Positions 44,079-52,682 of a stretch of DNA of 56,332 nt are shown here, piece after piece. The translations under genes were made by a program, and so were the position numbers. The number at the start of each line of letters is the position of its first letter. The stretch's first letter is position 1. This DNA comes from an uncultured Bacteroidota bacterium (lineage in GTDB: Bacteria; Bacteroidota; Bacteroidia; Chitinophagales; Chitinophagaceae), in NCBI GenBank assembly GCA_903877645.1, contig CAIRES010000057.1:1-56332 (forward strand). Direction: 5' to 3'. The notes beneath the pieces are model-generated. The model did no database searches, was not told the DNA's origin, and worked only from the letters and a program-made list of their open reading frames with translations.

Positions 44079-46037
44079 ATGAATTTATCCTTTGCCAATA
44101 AGAAGTGGATCATCCTCGGCGTGCTGTGTGTGCTCACCTTCATATGCTTCAGTTATACCCGTCACAACCAGTTCACCAACTGGGACGATGACTACTATGT
44201 CACCAACGACCAATACATCAAGGCGCTGACCCCTGAGAACCTGAAAGTGATCTTTACAGAAGACATCACTAAGAACAACTACCACCCCCTCTGCATGCTA
44301 TCGCTGGCCATCAATTATCATTTCTCGCAAATGAACCCCGAGCCATACTACATCACCAATATCATTATTCATATACTCAATGTCATCCTCGTCTTTTTCT
44401 TTGCCATGCAGCTCGCCATCAGGCTCAAGGTGAGGGAGAGCGGGCAATTATTCATTGCCACAGTGTGCGCTGCGTTATTTGGCCTGCACCCTATGCACGT
44501 GGAGTCGGTAGCATGGATAGCCGAGCGCAAGGATGTGCTCTATGCTTTCTTCTACTTCTCCGGCCTGCTGTGCTACCTGCGCTATGTAGACACCGGCAAG
44601 ATGAACTGGTTTGTGGCTACTTACTTCCTGTTTGTGGCCTCCTGCCTCTCCAAGCCTATGGCCGTGGTGTTCCCGTTCTCGCTGCTGTGCCTCGACTTCC
44701 TGCTCCGGCGCCCGCTGGATAAAAGGCTCCTTACTGAAAAGATCGTATTCTTCCTCAGTTCGCTCATATGCGGTTCTATGGCGTTTTATACGCAGAACAA
44801 GACGGGCGCTATCGCTTCCTTCAGCACGCTCACTCTGGCCGAGCGTTTTATGTATGCCTCCTATGGCTATGTCATGTACATCTCCAAGATATTCAATCCT
44901 ACCTACCTCTCTACCTTCTATCCCTATCCTTACCGCTTTATAGACGGCTCGCTGCCGGTCATTTATTATGCGGCACCATTGCTGTCCATCGCCTTCCTCA
45001 CCATACCCATTTACCTCGCGTACAAAAAGAACAATGAGTGGTTCCGGGTCACTGTATTCGGGGTAGGGTATTTTACGGTCAATCTCATGTTCGTGCTGCA
45101 GTTCATATCGGTAGGTGCGGCCATCATGGCCGATCGCTATTCGTATGTGGCCTATGCGGGTATATTCTTTGCTATTGCCTACTTTATTAATGTATTTATG
45201 GAGCGGGTGCCTGCCTACAAAACGGGGGTCACCATACTGGTCTCCTGCTGCATTCTTGCGCTTTCTTACGGCACCTATGCCCGCACCTATGCCTGGCACG
45301 ACTCTGAGACCCTGCTCTCTGATGCCATAGAGAAATACCCTATGCGTGCGCTGCTTTCTTACAAGTGGCTGGGCAACTACTACTTTGCCAAGGGCGACTA
45401 CGACAAAGCCCTGGAGAACTACGAGGTGCTCACTACCCTCCATGCTGCCGATGCCAAGGTATACGACAAGGTGGCCAATATCTACATGATCAAAAAGCAA
45501 TTCTCCAAGGCCGATACCGCATTCAGCGAGTCGCTGGGCCAGCAGGATAATGTGGCCCAAACCTACCTCGACCGTACCATGATGTATGCCCGCAAGGGAG
45601 ATACCACTGCCGCGCTCAAGAACTATGTGGCCGCTTTTCGCCTCAACAAGGGGGCTGAAAAGATATTGGCAGATAGCTGCTTCAGTCATGTGCAGCAGGG
45701 CGATTACCAATCGGCCATTGGCGAGTACAACACCCTGATGACGCTCAATACCTCCAATCCGTTCTACTACTTCTACCGCGGTGTAGCCTACTTTGGCAAT
45801 AGCAATGTGCGGAGCGCCATCAAAGACTGGGAAATGGCCATGAAGTTTCAATCTAAAGATGTGCTGCAATCGGCATCCTACAACCTCAGCATCGCCTATG
45901 ATACAGTAGGTAACGACTCCATGGCTGTGTACTACATAGACAAAGCCGTACAATATGGCTACCACGTAAAGCCCGAATTCGAAGCCAAGATAAAGGGGAA
46001 GTATGAAGCGCAGTTGAAGAATAAGAGGAGGAAGTAA
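44079..46037 (+). CDS. TMTC-like membrane glycosyltransferase with TPR domain
   Basis: 652 residues. About ten hydrophobic segments (residues 8-415) resemble GT-C type O-mannosyltransferases. FTNWDDDYYVTND at about 28-40 gives the acidic pair of the first outer loop, and LFGLHPMHVESVAWIAERKD at about 130-150 matches the TMTC family's conserved loop. From about 420 to 640 there are four to six TPR-like units (YDKALENYEVLTTLHAADAKVYDKVANIY and following). TMTC proteins glycosylate membrane or secreted proteins. The donor and target are not shown here. A leader repeat element precedes the gene. Confidence 0.85.
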   Translation: MNLSFANKKWIILGVLCVLTFICFSYTRHNQFTNWDDDYYVTNDQYIKALTPENLKVIFTEDITKNNYHPLCMLSLAINYHFSQMNPEPYYITNIIIHILNVILVFFFAMQLAIRLKVRESGQLFIATVCAALFGLHPMHVESVAWIAERKDVLYAFFYFSGLLCYLRYVDTGKMNWFVATYFLFVASCLSKPMAVVFPFSLLCLDFLLRRPLDKRLLTEKIVFFLSSLICGSMAFYTQNKTGAIASFSTLTLAERFMYASYGYVMYISKIFNPTYLSTFYPYPYRFIDGSLPVIYYAAPLLSIAFLTIPIYLAYKKNNEWFRVTVFGVGYFTVNLMFVLQFISVGAAIMADRYSYVAYAGIFFAIAYFINVFMERVPAYKTGVTILVSCCILALSYGTYARTYAWHDSETLLSDAIEKYPMRALLSYKWLGNYYFAKGDYDKALENYEVLTTLHAADAKVYDKVANIYMIKKQFSKADTAFSESLGQQDNVAQTYLDRTMMYARKGDTTAALKNYVAAFRLNKGAEKILADSCFSHVQQGDYQSAIGEYNTLMTLNTSNPFYYFYRGVAYFGNSNVRSAIKDWEMAMKFQSKDVLQSASYNLSIAYDTVGNDSMAVYYIDKAVQYGYHVKPEFEAKIKGKYEAQLKNKRRK

Positions 46038-46078
46038 CTCTGCCGAAGTTATTTATTAGTGCTTAAGGCTCATTTGAT

Positions 46079-46603
46079 ATGGTTAGTGAATTAACACATA
46101 AAATAGTAGCTTTTACGGAAATTCCAGACTTCGATACTGACGATTGTGTCGATTGGGCTGGAGGAATGATTTCTTTAGGATTTGAAACTGATGCTACGTT
46201 GATCTTGGCTTCCTTAACTAAGCCTACGAATTATTTCGAAACAATCGAGTATTTAGAAGTTGCGTTAACTGAACTGGGATTTTTGAAGAAAATCAGACAG
46301 GATGGGGAATTTAGTTATATTTTCTACCTGATCATGCAAATTGCACGCGCGAATAACGTTAAAAGAGATTTGAGTACTCTATACTATTATAGCAAAGAGA
46401 GAGGTTATGAATGCAAAGTGAAAGGTGATGAAAATGATCTCTTTGATTTTTATTTTTTGTTTTGGGCGTGGGGCGATTTAGATTACGGTAATGCTCGTCA
46501 AGACTACTGGCCAGAAGCAAATGCTGAAAACGTTGAAAAAATAACCGTGCAATGGGCCAAACAAAAATTGCTTGTGCAGGAAGTTCAATTAAATCATTTT
46601 TAG
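46079..46603 (+). CDS. Unknown AT-rich orphan protein
   Basis: 174 residues, cytoplasmic, mainly helical, acidic, with many Trp/Tyr (YFLFWAWGDLDYGNARQDYWPEAN). No family is recognised. The base composition is clearly lower in G+C than that of the TMTC and dnaE genes beside it, and it lies at the edge of the accessory strip 46-49 kb. An immunity-like or defence-associated role is possible only by context. Confidence 0.65.
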   Translation: MVSELTHKIVAFTEIPDFDTDDCVDWAGGMISLGFETDATLILASLTKPTNYFETIEYLEVALTELGFLKKIRQDGEFSYIFYLIMQIARANNVKRDLSTLYYYSKERGYECKVKGDENDLFDFYFLFWAWGDLDYGNARQDYWPEANAENVEKITVQWAKQKLLVQEVQLNHF

Positions 46604-46726
46604 TACTACTATTCCGCTAGCCACTGGTCGAAGCGTCCGCTTCGTCCTAAAGTGCTGAAGCGTCCCCACTGGTCGAATCGTCCCGCTTCCGAAAGCCCCA
46701 CTCGTTTCGGTTTCAATGACGAATCC

Positions 46727-46858
46727 CGGCACGGCGTTTATAACGCCCAACACCCGGTCAGGGCAGGTTGGGTGGAGAAGGAGGAGGATTATATTTATAG
46801 CAGCGCAAAAGCTTTGTACCGTGGAGTGCCGGGTGTGTTGACGTTGTCTTATTGGTAG
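46727..46858 (+). pseudogene. Remnant of REP-associated tyrosine transposase (RAYT) C-terminus
   Basis: The frame reads HGVYNAQHPVRAGWVEKE then EDYIYSSAKALYRGVPGVL, ending at TAG. RAYT/IS200-like proteins end with a Y.HNNPVRAGIV block and an EDYxYSSA block in this order and spacing. Upstream of 46727 no HUH motif or catalytic tyrosine frame is present, so most of the gene is lost. The nearby REP hairpin is what such a transposase would act on. Confidence 0.65.
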
Positions 46859-46937
46859 GCTTTTTTCGCCGATCAGAGATCGGTTGCCACCGCGACGTAG
46901 TCGGAGACTACGCCGAACCGGGTAATTATTTGTTTTC

Positions 46938-46954
46938 GTGCGTTGCAAACGCAC
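46938..46954. repeat. REP-like hairpin with GTTGCAAAC core (copy near RAYT remnant)
   Basis: GTGCGTT-GCA-AACGCAC, the same 7-bp stem and TT-GCA-AA core as 3510-3526 with compensating changes in the outer stem. A third, unpaired GTTGCAAACGAG follows at about 46970. Confidence 0.65.
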
Positions 46955-47026
46955 TGCCCGGGCATCCTAGTTGCAAACGAGGGAGTGGGGTTGGCACTTC
47001 TCAAACCACTTTTTTTTTGCTGTTAT

Positions 47027-47583
47027 TTATGCCGGATATTTTTTGAGCCATGCCGCTATTTTCTTATCCCATTCCTTTTGCTTAGCAAAGTTCCTGTGAT
47101 TGGAAGTTTCTTTATCGTAAAGAGATTGTACCGCATTCATCTCTTTGAAAGAACTATTGACTATACTATCAATAACTGTGTTTATAGTGGCTTTTTTGTA
47201 CTTGTATTTTTTTAAGGTAGCTGTTACTTTTCTTGCGAAAACTTCGGTTATATTAAAATGTCCCTGCTCATGATTTAGTGATTGAGGTGTTCGATATTGT
47301 GTTTTCTGCCACGAATCCTCTTTATAAAAAACAGCCTTTACAATTACACTAATAGAACTATCGGAATTATAATGGGAATCAGTAGAAAACCCAGATACTG
47401 TACCAGCCCCCCCCCAATAGAGTGAGTGTCAGGCACACCCTGAAAGTCATCCCAAGTCAACTTCCGGTCTTTGCGCCAGTGCAGGGTATCCGTATTGTTA
47501 GTTTGTGCGGTAACCGTTGTGGCGCCGAGCAACAGAGCCGCTATAAGATATATTATCTGTATTTGTCTCTGGGTATTGTCCAT
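47027..47583 (-). pseudogene. DUF922-like secreted protein, frameshifted at a G9 tract
   Basis: The N-terminal part (ATG at 47583) has a signal peptide (ending TVTAQ), then LHWRKDRKLTWDDFQGVPD, the usual start of DUF922 proteins. After SI, a run of nine G (C on the plus strand, about 47407-47415) ends the correct frame. With ten G the frame continues as AGTVSGFSTDSHYNSDSS, then NHEQGHFNITEVFARKV (the conserved HEQGHF of this putative zinc protease family), to a TAA at 47027-47029. The corrected gene is 186 codons including the stop. This is either slipped-strand phase variation, true decay, or a sequencing error in the homopolymer. Confidence 0.75.
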
Positions 47584-47595
47584 TATTCAATTCGG

Positions 47596-47924
47596 TTATT
47601 TATAAAATGATGTCCCCAAAACCCTAATCACGAAAGCAAGAATTGCAAGGATGTATGTTATTAATCCGATATAAATCTTGATCATTGACTTAACATCATC
47701 CTTATTTGTTTTGATGTCGTCTTTAGTTGATTTGTTGTTATCTGATTCAGTTTTTTCTATGCGATCAATTTCTTGCAGGAGCAAGGCATTTTTGTCCTGA
47801 AGGCCGCGAATTTTTCTTCAAATACTGCGTTTTAGCTTGTATTTGTTTGAATTTGTTCTTTTCCATAAGTGACAAATAATGACGAAAACAAACAAAGAAG
47901 AATTATGGGTATTTTCCTTTTCAC
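47596..47924 (-). pseudogene. Broken coiled-coil membrane protein gene
   Basis: An intact frame (47596-47784) encodes a coiled coil (LQEIDRIEKTESDNNKSTKDD) and a C-terminal membrane helix. Just upstream the frame is lost at an A5 run (about 47815). Removing one A joins it to an ATG at 47866 (MEKNKFKQIQAKTQYLK). Adding one A instead joins it, across a TAA, to a signal-peptide-like start (GTG at 47924, VKRKIPIILLCLFSSLF). Both joins give a sensible coiled-coil protein, so the gene is broken but the original start is uncertain. It sits beside the broken DUF922 gene. Confidence 0.55.
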
Positions 47925-47980
47925 AATTATGAAGCTTTTAAGTATAAAAATAACCTTAAATGGAATAAAAGGCATAGTAA

Positions 47981-48004
47981 GTTGTCCACAAAGTTGTGGA
48001 CAAC
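47981..48004. other. 10-bp hairpin at the left end of the dnaE duplication
   Basis: GTTGTCCACA, loop AAGT, TGTGGACAAC. The right arm is the first part of the left duplicated copy; the right copy (48974) has no left arm. No U run follows, so it is probably not a terminator. Confidence 0.6.
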
Positions 48005-48135
48005 TCCATTTCCCCACCTCCCTATAATTTCGTTACTTTGTAAGTAGCTGAATAGGCCCGGTTTTTAGCTGGGCAGTAGGGCAAGATCGCATGAATTTCT
48101 CCCATTTACATAATCATACACAGTATTCCCTGCTC
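47995..48135. repeat. Left copy of duplicated dnaE promoter and first 15 codons
   Basis: 141 bases that match 48974-49115 with about eight substitutions and one missing A before the ATG. The last 45 bases (from the ATG) are identical in both. It flanks the zeta-like module on the left. Confidence 0.9.
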
Positions 48136-48150
48136 CATTATGAGAGATAA
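48091..48150 (+). pseudogene. Truncated 19-codon dnaE start
   Basis: ATG then the first 15 residues of DnaE (MNFSHLHNHTQYSLL), then HYER and a stop. It retains the duplicated dnaE upstream region and may still be transcribed and translated as a leader peptide before the zeta-like module. Nothing else of dnaE remains here. Confidence 0.7.
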
Positions 48151-48168
48151 AAATTCAATCGTTTTTAG

Positions 48169-48176
48169 TAATTTTG
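48169..48176 (+). promoter_or_regulatory. -7 box (TAATTTTG) of the zeta-like module
   Basis: Exact TAnnTTTG four bases before the only possible start (GTG at 48181), so a leaderless message is implied. In-frame stops directly upstream exclude an earlier start. Confidence 0.55.
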
Positions 48177-48180
48177 TATT

Positions 48181-48366
48181 GTGGAAACAAAACAATTAGT
48201 AAATATAGATTTCAAAAAAGTCGGTAAGACTTTCAGGGAGTTTGTGCGGGCAAAAGCAATTGCTGCCGGTAGCACTATCGTTTATGTTGCTAATGGCCAG
48301 TACGTAGAGGAAGACCCTAAAAATGGGAAAATCACTATTCTGCAAGAATCTTTTCATTCAAAATAA
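48181..48366 (+). CDS. Small protein preceding the zeta-toxin-like gene (putative antitoxin)
   Basis: 61 residues from a GTG start. The sequence is a compact helix-strand mix (KKVGKTFREFVRAKAIAAGSTIVYVANGQYVEEDP). Its stop overlaps the next start by one base (TAATG), giving translational coupling. Order and size fit the antitoxin of a toxin-antitoxin pair, but the family is not recognised and it lacks an obvious DNA-binding motif, so the role is inferred only from the arrangement. Confidence 0.75.
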   Translation: METKQLVNIDFKKVGKTFREFVRAKAIAAGSTIVYVANGQYVEEDPKNGKITILQESFHSK

Positions 48367-48959
48367 TGCCTACTTTATTTATTCTCGCAGGACCTAATGG
48401 TGCAGGTAAGACTACATTCTATTATAATGCGATTAAAGACGGGTATATCAACCCGGATCTTCCTTTTGTAAATGTGGATATAGTTGCAAGGAATGAATTA
48501 GGTGGCTATACGGAAGAAAATTTTGTTAAGGCTGCTGAAATAACAAGAGAACGGATAAGCAAGCATCTTGAATTTAAGCAGGACTTTATGATCGAAAGTA
48601 ATCTTGCCAAAACTGCAGATTACAATTGGATAGAGAATATGAAAAAGGCAGGCTATGAAATAATTCTGTATTTTTTATGCACAAAAGATATTCTTATCAA
48701 TATCGATAGGGTAGAAAGGAGAGTGAAAGAAGGAGGCCATTTTATACCTGCTCATATCATTACCGACAGATATAATCTTTGCCTGATTTACTTAAAAAGC
48801 AGGTTACACCTTTTTCAAGAAGTTTACTTGATTGACAATACAGAGCAGGTTGTTGAAGAAATGGCTATTCTCAATAATGGTAAAATAGAGATGGAAGTGG
48901 CTGATTTGCCTGATTGGGTGGCCAACATCCTATTTATAGTGAAGAAATTAAGCAAGTAA
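48366..48959 (+). CDS. Zeta-toxin-like P-loop kinase
   Basis: 197 residues. Walker A GPNGAGKTT (9-17), the strand FVNVDIVARNELGGY with D38 in the substrate site, and RVERRVKEGGHFIP (about 118-131) followed by IITDRYNLCLIYL are the landmarks of the zeta_toxin/AAA_33 kinase group. Zeta and PezT kinases phosphorylate UDP-activated sugars and are neutralised by a small partner. Other members act as nucleotide or nucleoside kinases, so toxicity is not proven. The module's promoter and flanking dnaE duplication suggest late insertion. It is AT-rich relative to dnaE. Confidence 0.82.
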   Translation: MPTLFILAGPNGAGKTTFYYNAIKDGYINPDLPFVNVDIVARNELGGYTEENFVKAAEITRERISKHLEFKQDFMIESNLAKTADYNWIENMKKAGYEIILYFLCTKDILINIDRVERRVKEGGHFIPAHIITDRYNLCLIYLKSRLHLFQEVYLIDNTEQVVEEMAILNNGKIEMEVADLPDWVANILFIVKKLSK

Positions 48960-48973
48960 TTCCCCTCACCTCC

Positions 48974-49115
48974 TGTGGATAACTCCATTTCCCCACCTGC
49001 CCATAATTTCGTTACTTTGTAAGTAGCTGAAAAGGCCCGGATTTTTAATGGGCAGTAGGGCAAGATCGCAATGAATTTCTCCCATTTACATAATCATACA
49101 CAGTATTCCCTGCTC
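48974..49115. repeat. Right copy of duplicated dnaE promoter and first 15 codons (functional copy)
   Basis: 142 bases forming the present dnaE upstream region and start; about 94% identical to 47995-48135. TGTGGATAA (a DnaA box on the other strand) opens it at 48974-48982. A near-consensus TTACTTTG box lies at about 49012. Confidence 0.9.
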
Positions 49116-52100
49116 GATGGGGCTTCCAATATTTCGAAGCTTTACGAGAAGGCGAGGGCTGATAATATGCCGGCCATGGCCATTACCGATCACGGTAATA
49201 TGTTTGGCGCGTTCGACTTCGTGGCTGAGGCCTGGAAGAAGAAAAAAGTAGTAGGCAAAACCCCCGAAGGAAAGGATATAGAAGAGCCCGTAGTGAAGCC
49301 CGTGGTGGGCTGCGAGTTCTACCTGGTGGAGAACAGGCACAAGCGCCAGTTCTCTAAGGATGATAAGGACATACGCTACCACCAGCTATTGCTGGCCAAG
49401 GACGAGATAGGGTATAAGAACCTGGTGAAGCTATGCTCGCTGGGCTATATAGAGGGCCTGTATGGCAAGTACCCCCGCATAGACAAGGAGCTGGTGCTGA
49501 AGTATCACGAAGGGCTTATAGCCACTACGTGCTGCCTGGCGGCATCGGTACCCCGCACCATATTGCGCAAAGGCGAGGAAGAAGGCGAAAAGGAATTTAA
49601 ATGGTGGCTGGACCTCTTTGGCGATGATTACTACATAGAGCTGCAGCGCCACGATATTGCCGACCAGGTGAAGGTGAACGAGGTGCTGATGCGCTTTGCC
49701 GCCAAATACAATGTGCCGGTAATAGCCAGTAACGACAGCCACTATGTGGACCAGGGCGATGCCAACGCGCATGATATATTGCTGTGTGTGAACACAGGCT
49801 CCAAGCAGGCCGACCCGAAGTGGAAGGAAATAGGCGACGATGATGAAACCCCGGTGAAGGGTGGCCGCTTTGCGTTTCCGAATGACCAGTTCTACTTCAA
49901 GACACAGGAGGAGATGGCGCAGCGGTTCAGTGATATACCACAGGCGCTGGATAATACCAACCACATACTGGATAAGATAAAGCCGCTGAAGCTGGAGCGG
50001 GATATATTGCTGCCGCACTTCGTGGTGCCGCAGGAATTTAATAATGACCAGGATGCCTTCCTGGAGCACCTCACGTGGATGGGCGCCAAGGAGCGCTATA
50101 AAGAAATAACTGCTGAGGTAGAGGAGCGCATCAAGTTCGAGCTGTTTACCATCCGCACCATGGGTTTTGCGGGCTACTTCCTTATTGTGAGCGACTTCAT
50201 CAAGGAGGGGCGCAATATGGGCGTGTTCATAGGCCCGGGCCGCGGCTCGGCTGCGGGCAGTGCGGTGGCCTATTGCATCGGCATTACTAACATTGACCCT
50301 ATTAAGTACAAGCTGCTGTTCGAGCGATTCCTCAACCCCGATCGAAAGAGCATGCCCGATATAGATACCGACTTCGACGACGTAGGCCGCCAGAAGGTGA
50401 TCGATTATGTGGTGCAGAAGTATGGCAAGAACCAGGTGGCACAGATAGTGACCTATGGCACCATGGCTGCCAAAAGCAGTATAAAGGATGTGGCCCGTGT
50501 GATGGACCTGCACCTCTCGGAAAGTAACCTGCTGGCCAAGCTGGTGCCGGAGCGGCCGGGCATATCGCTGCGCCGCCTGCTGCAGGCACCGCTGAAGGGC
50601 GAGGGTAGCCTGGACCAGAAAGAAGGCCTGGGGGCAGATGAAATGGAGGGCGTGAACAAGCTGCGTGAGATATACACGCAGAATAACCTGCACAGCGAGG
50701 TGCTGCATGCTGCAGAAAAGCTGGAAGGCTCGGTGCGCAATACCGGCATACATGCGGCGGGCATCATCATAGCCCCCAGCGACCTTACCGACCTGCTGCC
50801 GGTATTTATGGTAAAGGATGTGGACTCGCTCATCACCCAATACGAGGGCAATGTGATCGAGAACGCAGGCGTTATCAAGATGGACTTTTTGGGATTGAAA
50901 ACCCTTACCATTATTAAGGATGCGCTGGCCCTCATCAAAAGAAATTACAACCTTGAAATAAATATAGACGAGCTGCCGCTCGATGATGAAGAGACCTATG
51001 CGCTCTACCAGGCCGGCGAAACAAATGGCACGTTCCAGTTTGAAAGCCCGGGGATGCAGAAGCACCTCATCAACCTGAAGCCCGATAAATTTGATGACCT
51101 TATAGCCATGAATGCCCTGTACCGCCCGGGGCCTATGGAGTACATACCTAACTACATAAAGCGCAAGCACGGGCAGGAGGCGATCTCTTATGATGTGCCT
51201 GACCTGGAAGAATACCTGGGCGATACCTATGGGATCACGGTGTACCAGGAACAGGTGATGCTGCTGTCGCAGAGTATAGGGGGCTTCAGTAAGGGCGATG
51301 CCGATGTGCTGCGCAAGGCGATGGGCAAGAAGCAGAAGGCCGTACTGGATAAAATGAAGGGGCAGTTTATAGAAGGGGCAAAGGCCAAGGGCCACCCGGA
51401 AGATAAGCTGCAAAAGATATGGACCGACTGGGAGGCATTTGCGCAATACGCCTTCAATAAATCGCACAGTACCTGCTACGCCCTTGTGGCCTACCAGACA
51501 GCTTATTTAAAGGCACACTATCCCGCAGAGTATATGGCGGCTGTGCTGAATAACCAGGGCAGTATAGACAAGATCAAATTTTACATGGAGGAGTGCCAGC
51601 GCATGGGCCTCCAGGTACTCGGGCCTGATGTAAATGAAAGCCTGAAGGGCTTTGCCGTGGCCAAGGAGCATGTGGTGCGCTTCGGGCTGAATGCCATAAA
51701 GGGAGTGGGCGAGGCCGCGGTAGAGGATATAGTGATGGAGCGCGAGGCTCACGGGCCTTATGTATCGGTATACGATTTCATCAAGCGGGTAAACCAACGG
51801 ACGGTTAATAAAAAATCAATGGAAAGCCTGGTGCTGGCAGGTGCGCTCGATTGCTTCCCGCAGTTGCACAGGGCGCAGTATTTTTATGCACCGGTTACGG
51901 ATCCTATTACGGGATTGGAAAGGCTGGTGCGTTTTGGCAACCAGTTCCAGGCCAGCTCTTCTGTGGCTACCAACAGCCTGTTTGGTGCATCGGCTATGCC
52001 GGAGGTGAAGCCGCCCAACATGCCCGAATGTGATAAGTGGGGCCTGCCGGAGCTGCTGGACAGGGAGAAGGAAGTAGTGGGCATATACATCAGCGCGCAC

Positions 52101-52682
52101 CCGCTCGATGGCTTTAAGTTCGAGATGGACAACTACGGCATGACACCCGTGAATGAGCTGGAAATAAACAGGGGCCGCAATATACGTATAGCAGGCTTTG
52201 TAACCGATGTGGCACACATGACCACCAAGAAGGGCAGTAAATTCGGTAAGCTCACCATCAACGATTATTCCGGCAACCTGGAGATAGTGCTGTGGGAAAA
52301 GAACTATGTGCAATACGGCAATTACCTCGTGAACGGCCAGAAGCTGATGATACAGGGTGTTTATGACGAGCACCGTTTCCGGCCCGGTACTATGGAGTTC
52401 CAGATACAGAATATGATGCTGCTGGATGAGGTGCGCAAGCTGCTCACCAAAAGGATATATATATCTGTGCCACTGCACAAGGTGGATGAGATACTTGTAG
52501 CGTTTATGGAACAAAACCTGAAAAACAACCCCGGCAATACCGAGATGGTATTACGCATAGCCGACTGGGACGGCATGGAGGTACGGCTGAAATCGCAGAA
52601 CAAAAAGATAGTGGTGAATGATGAACTGGTGCGCTATATCATGGAGCATGAAGACATTAAGTATTCGATAGATAAGACATAG
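49071..52682 (+). CDS. dnaE: DNA polymerase III alpha subunit
   Basis: The replicative polymerase, 1203 residues. The PHP domain starts at once (SHLHNHTQYSLLDG at 4-17, metal-binding His residues; GCEFY and HDILLCVNTG further on). The palm holds the catalytic aspartates in MPDIDTDFDD (about 427-436) after GPGRGSAAGS. Thumb and fingers follow, with YRPGPMEYIPNYIKRKHG (about 690) and FNKSHSTCYALVAYQTAY (about 800). A helix-hairpin-helix comes near 880 (GLNAIKGVGEAAVEDI) and an OB fold near 1035-1080 (IRIAGFVTDVAHMTTKKG, LEIVLW). The length is normal. The start and promoter are duplicated at 47995-48135. Confidence 0.98.
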   Translation: MNFSHLHNHTQYSLLDGASNISKLYEKARADNMPAMAITDHGNMFGAFDFVAEAWKKKKVVGKTPEGKDIEEPVVKPVVGCEFYLVENRHKRQFSKDDKDIRYHQLLLAKDEIGYKNLVKLCSLGYIEGLYGKYPRIDKELVLKYHEGLIATTCCLAASVPRTILRKGEEEGEKEFKWWLDLFGDDYYIELQRHDIADQVKVNEVLMRFAAKYNVPVIASNDSHYVDQGDANAHDILLCVNTGSKQADPKWKEIGDDDETPVKGGRFAFPNDQFYFKTQEEMAQRFSDIPQALDNTNHILDKIKPLKLERDILLPHFVVPQEFNNDQDAFLEHLTWMGAKERYKEITAEVEERIKFELFTIRTMGFAGYFLIVSDFIKEGRNMGVFIGPGRGSAAGSAVAYCIGITNIDPIKYKLLFERFLNPDRKSMPDIDTDFDDVGRQKVIDYVVQKYGKNQVAQIVTYGTMAAKSSIKDVARVMDLHLSESNLLAKLVPERPGISLRRLLQAPLKGEGSLDQKEGLGADEMEGVNKLREIYTQNNLHSEVLHAAEKLEGSVRNTGIHAAGIIIAPSDLTDLLPVFMVKDVDSLITQYEGNVIENAGVIKMDFLGLKTLTIIKDALALIKRNYNLEINIDELPLDDEETYALYQAGETNGTFQFESPGMQKHLINLKPDKFDDLIAMNALYRPGPMEYIPNYIKRKHGQEAISYDVPDLEEYLGDTYGITVYQEQVMLLSQSIGGFSKGDADVLRKAMGKKQKAVLDKMKGQFIEGAKAKGHPEDKLQKIWTDWEAFAQYAFNKSHSTCYALVAYQTAYLKAHYPAEYMAAVLNNQGSIDKIKFYMEECQRMGLQVLGPDVNESLKGFAVAKEHVVRFGLNAIKGVGEAAVEDIVMEREAHGPYVSVYDFIKRVNQRTVNKKSMESLVLAGALDCFPQLHRAQYFYAPVTDPITGLERLVRFGNQFQASSSVATNSLFGASAMPEVKPPNMPECDKWGLPELLDREKEVVGIYISAHPLDGFKFEMDNYGMTPVNELEINRGRNIRIAGFVTDVAHMTTKKGSKFGKLTINDYSGNLEIVLWEKNYVQYGNYLVNGQKLMIQGVYDEHRFRPGTMEFQIQNMMLLDEVRKLLTKRIYISVPLHKVDEILVAFMEQNLKNNPGNTEMVLRIADWDGMEVRLKSQNKKIVVNDELVRYIMEHEDIKYSIDKT

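Larger units (their letters stand above)
46604..47026. other. Intergenic strip with RAYT remnant and REP hairpin
   Basis: No intact gene. A CCACTGGTCGAA(G/T)CGTCC word occurs twice near 46620 and 46670, followed by the transposase C-terminus remnant (46727-46858), a CGTAGTCGGAGACTACG palindrome at about 46897-46913, the REP hairpin at 46938 and a second GTTGCAAACGAG word at about 46970. Confidence 0.65.

Noticed and set aside
44475-45965. Minus-strand open frame of 496 codons inside the TMTC-like gene
   Set aside because: Same reason: shadow of a conserved gene, no domain, His/Val-rich nonsense.
47981-48004. Intrinsic terminator at the left dnaE copy
   Set aside because: Good stem but no U run on either strand.
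49431-51467. Long minus-strand open frame of 678 codons inside dnaE
   Set aside because: It is antisense to a highly conserved polymerase; the frame is open because of codon bias, and the translation has no domain.
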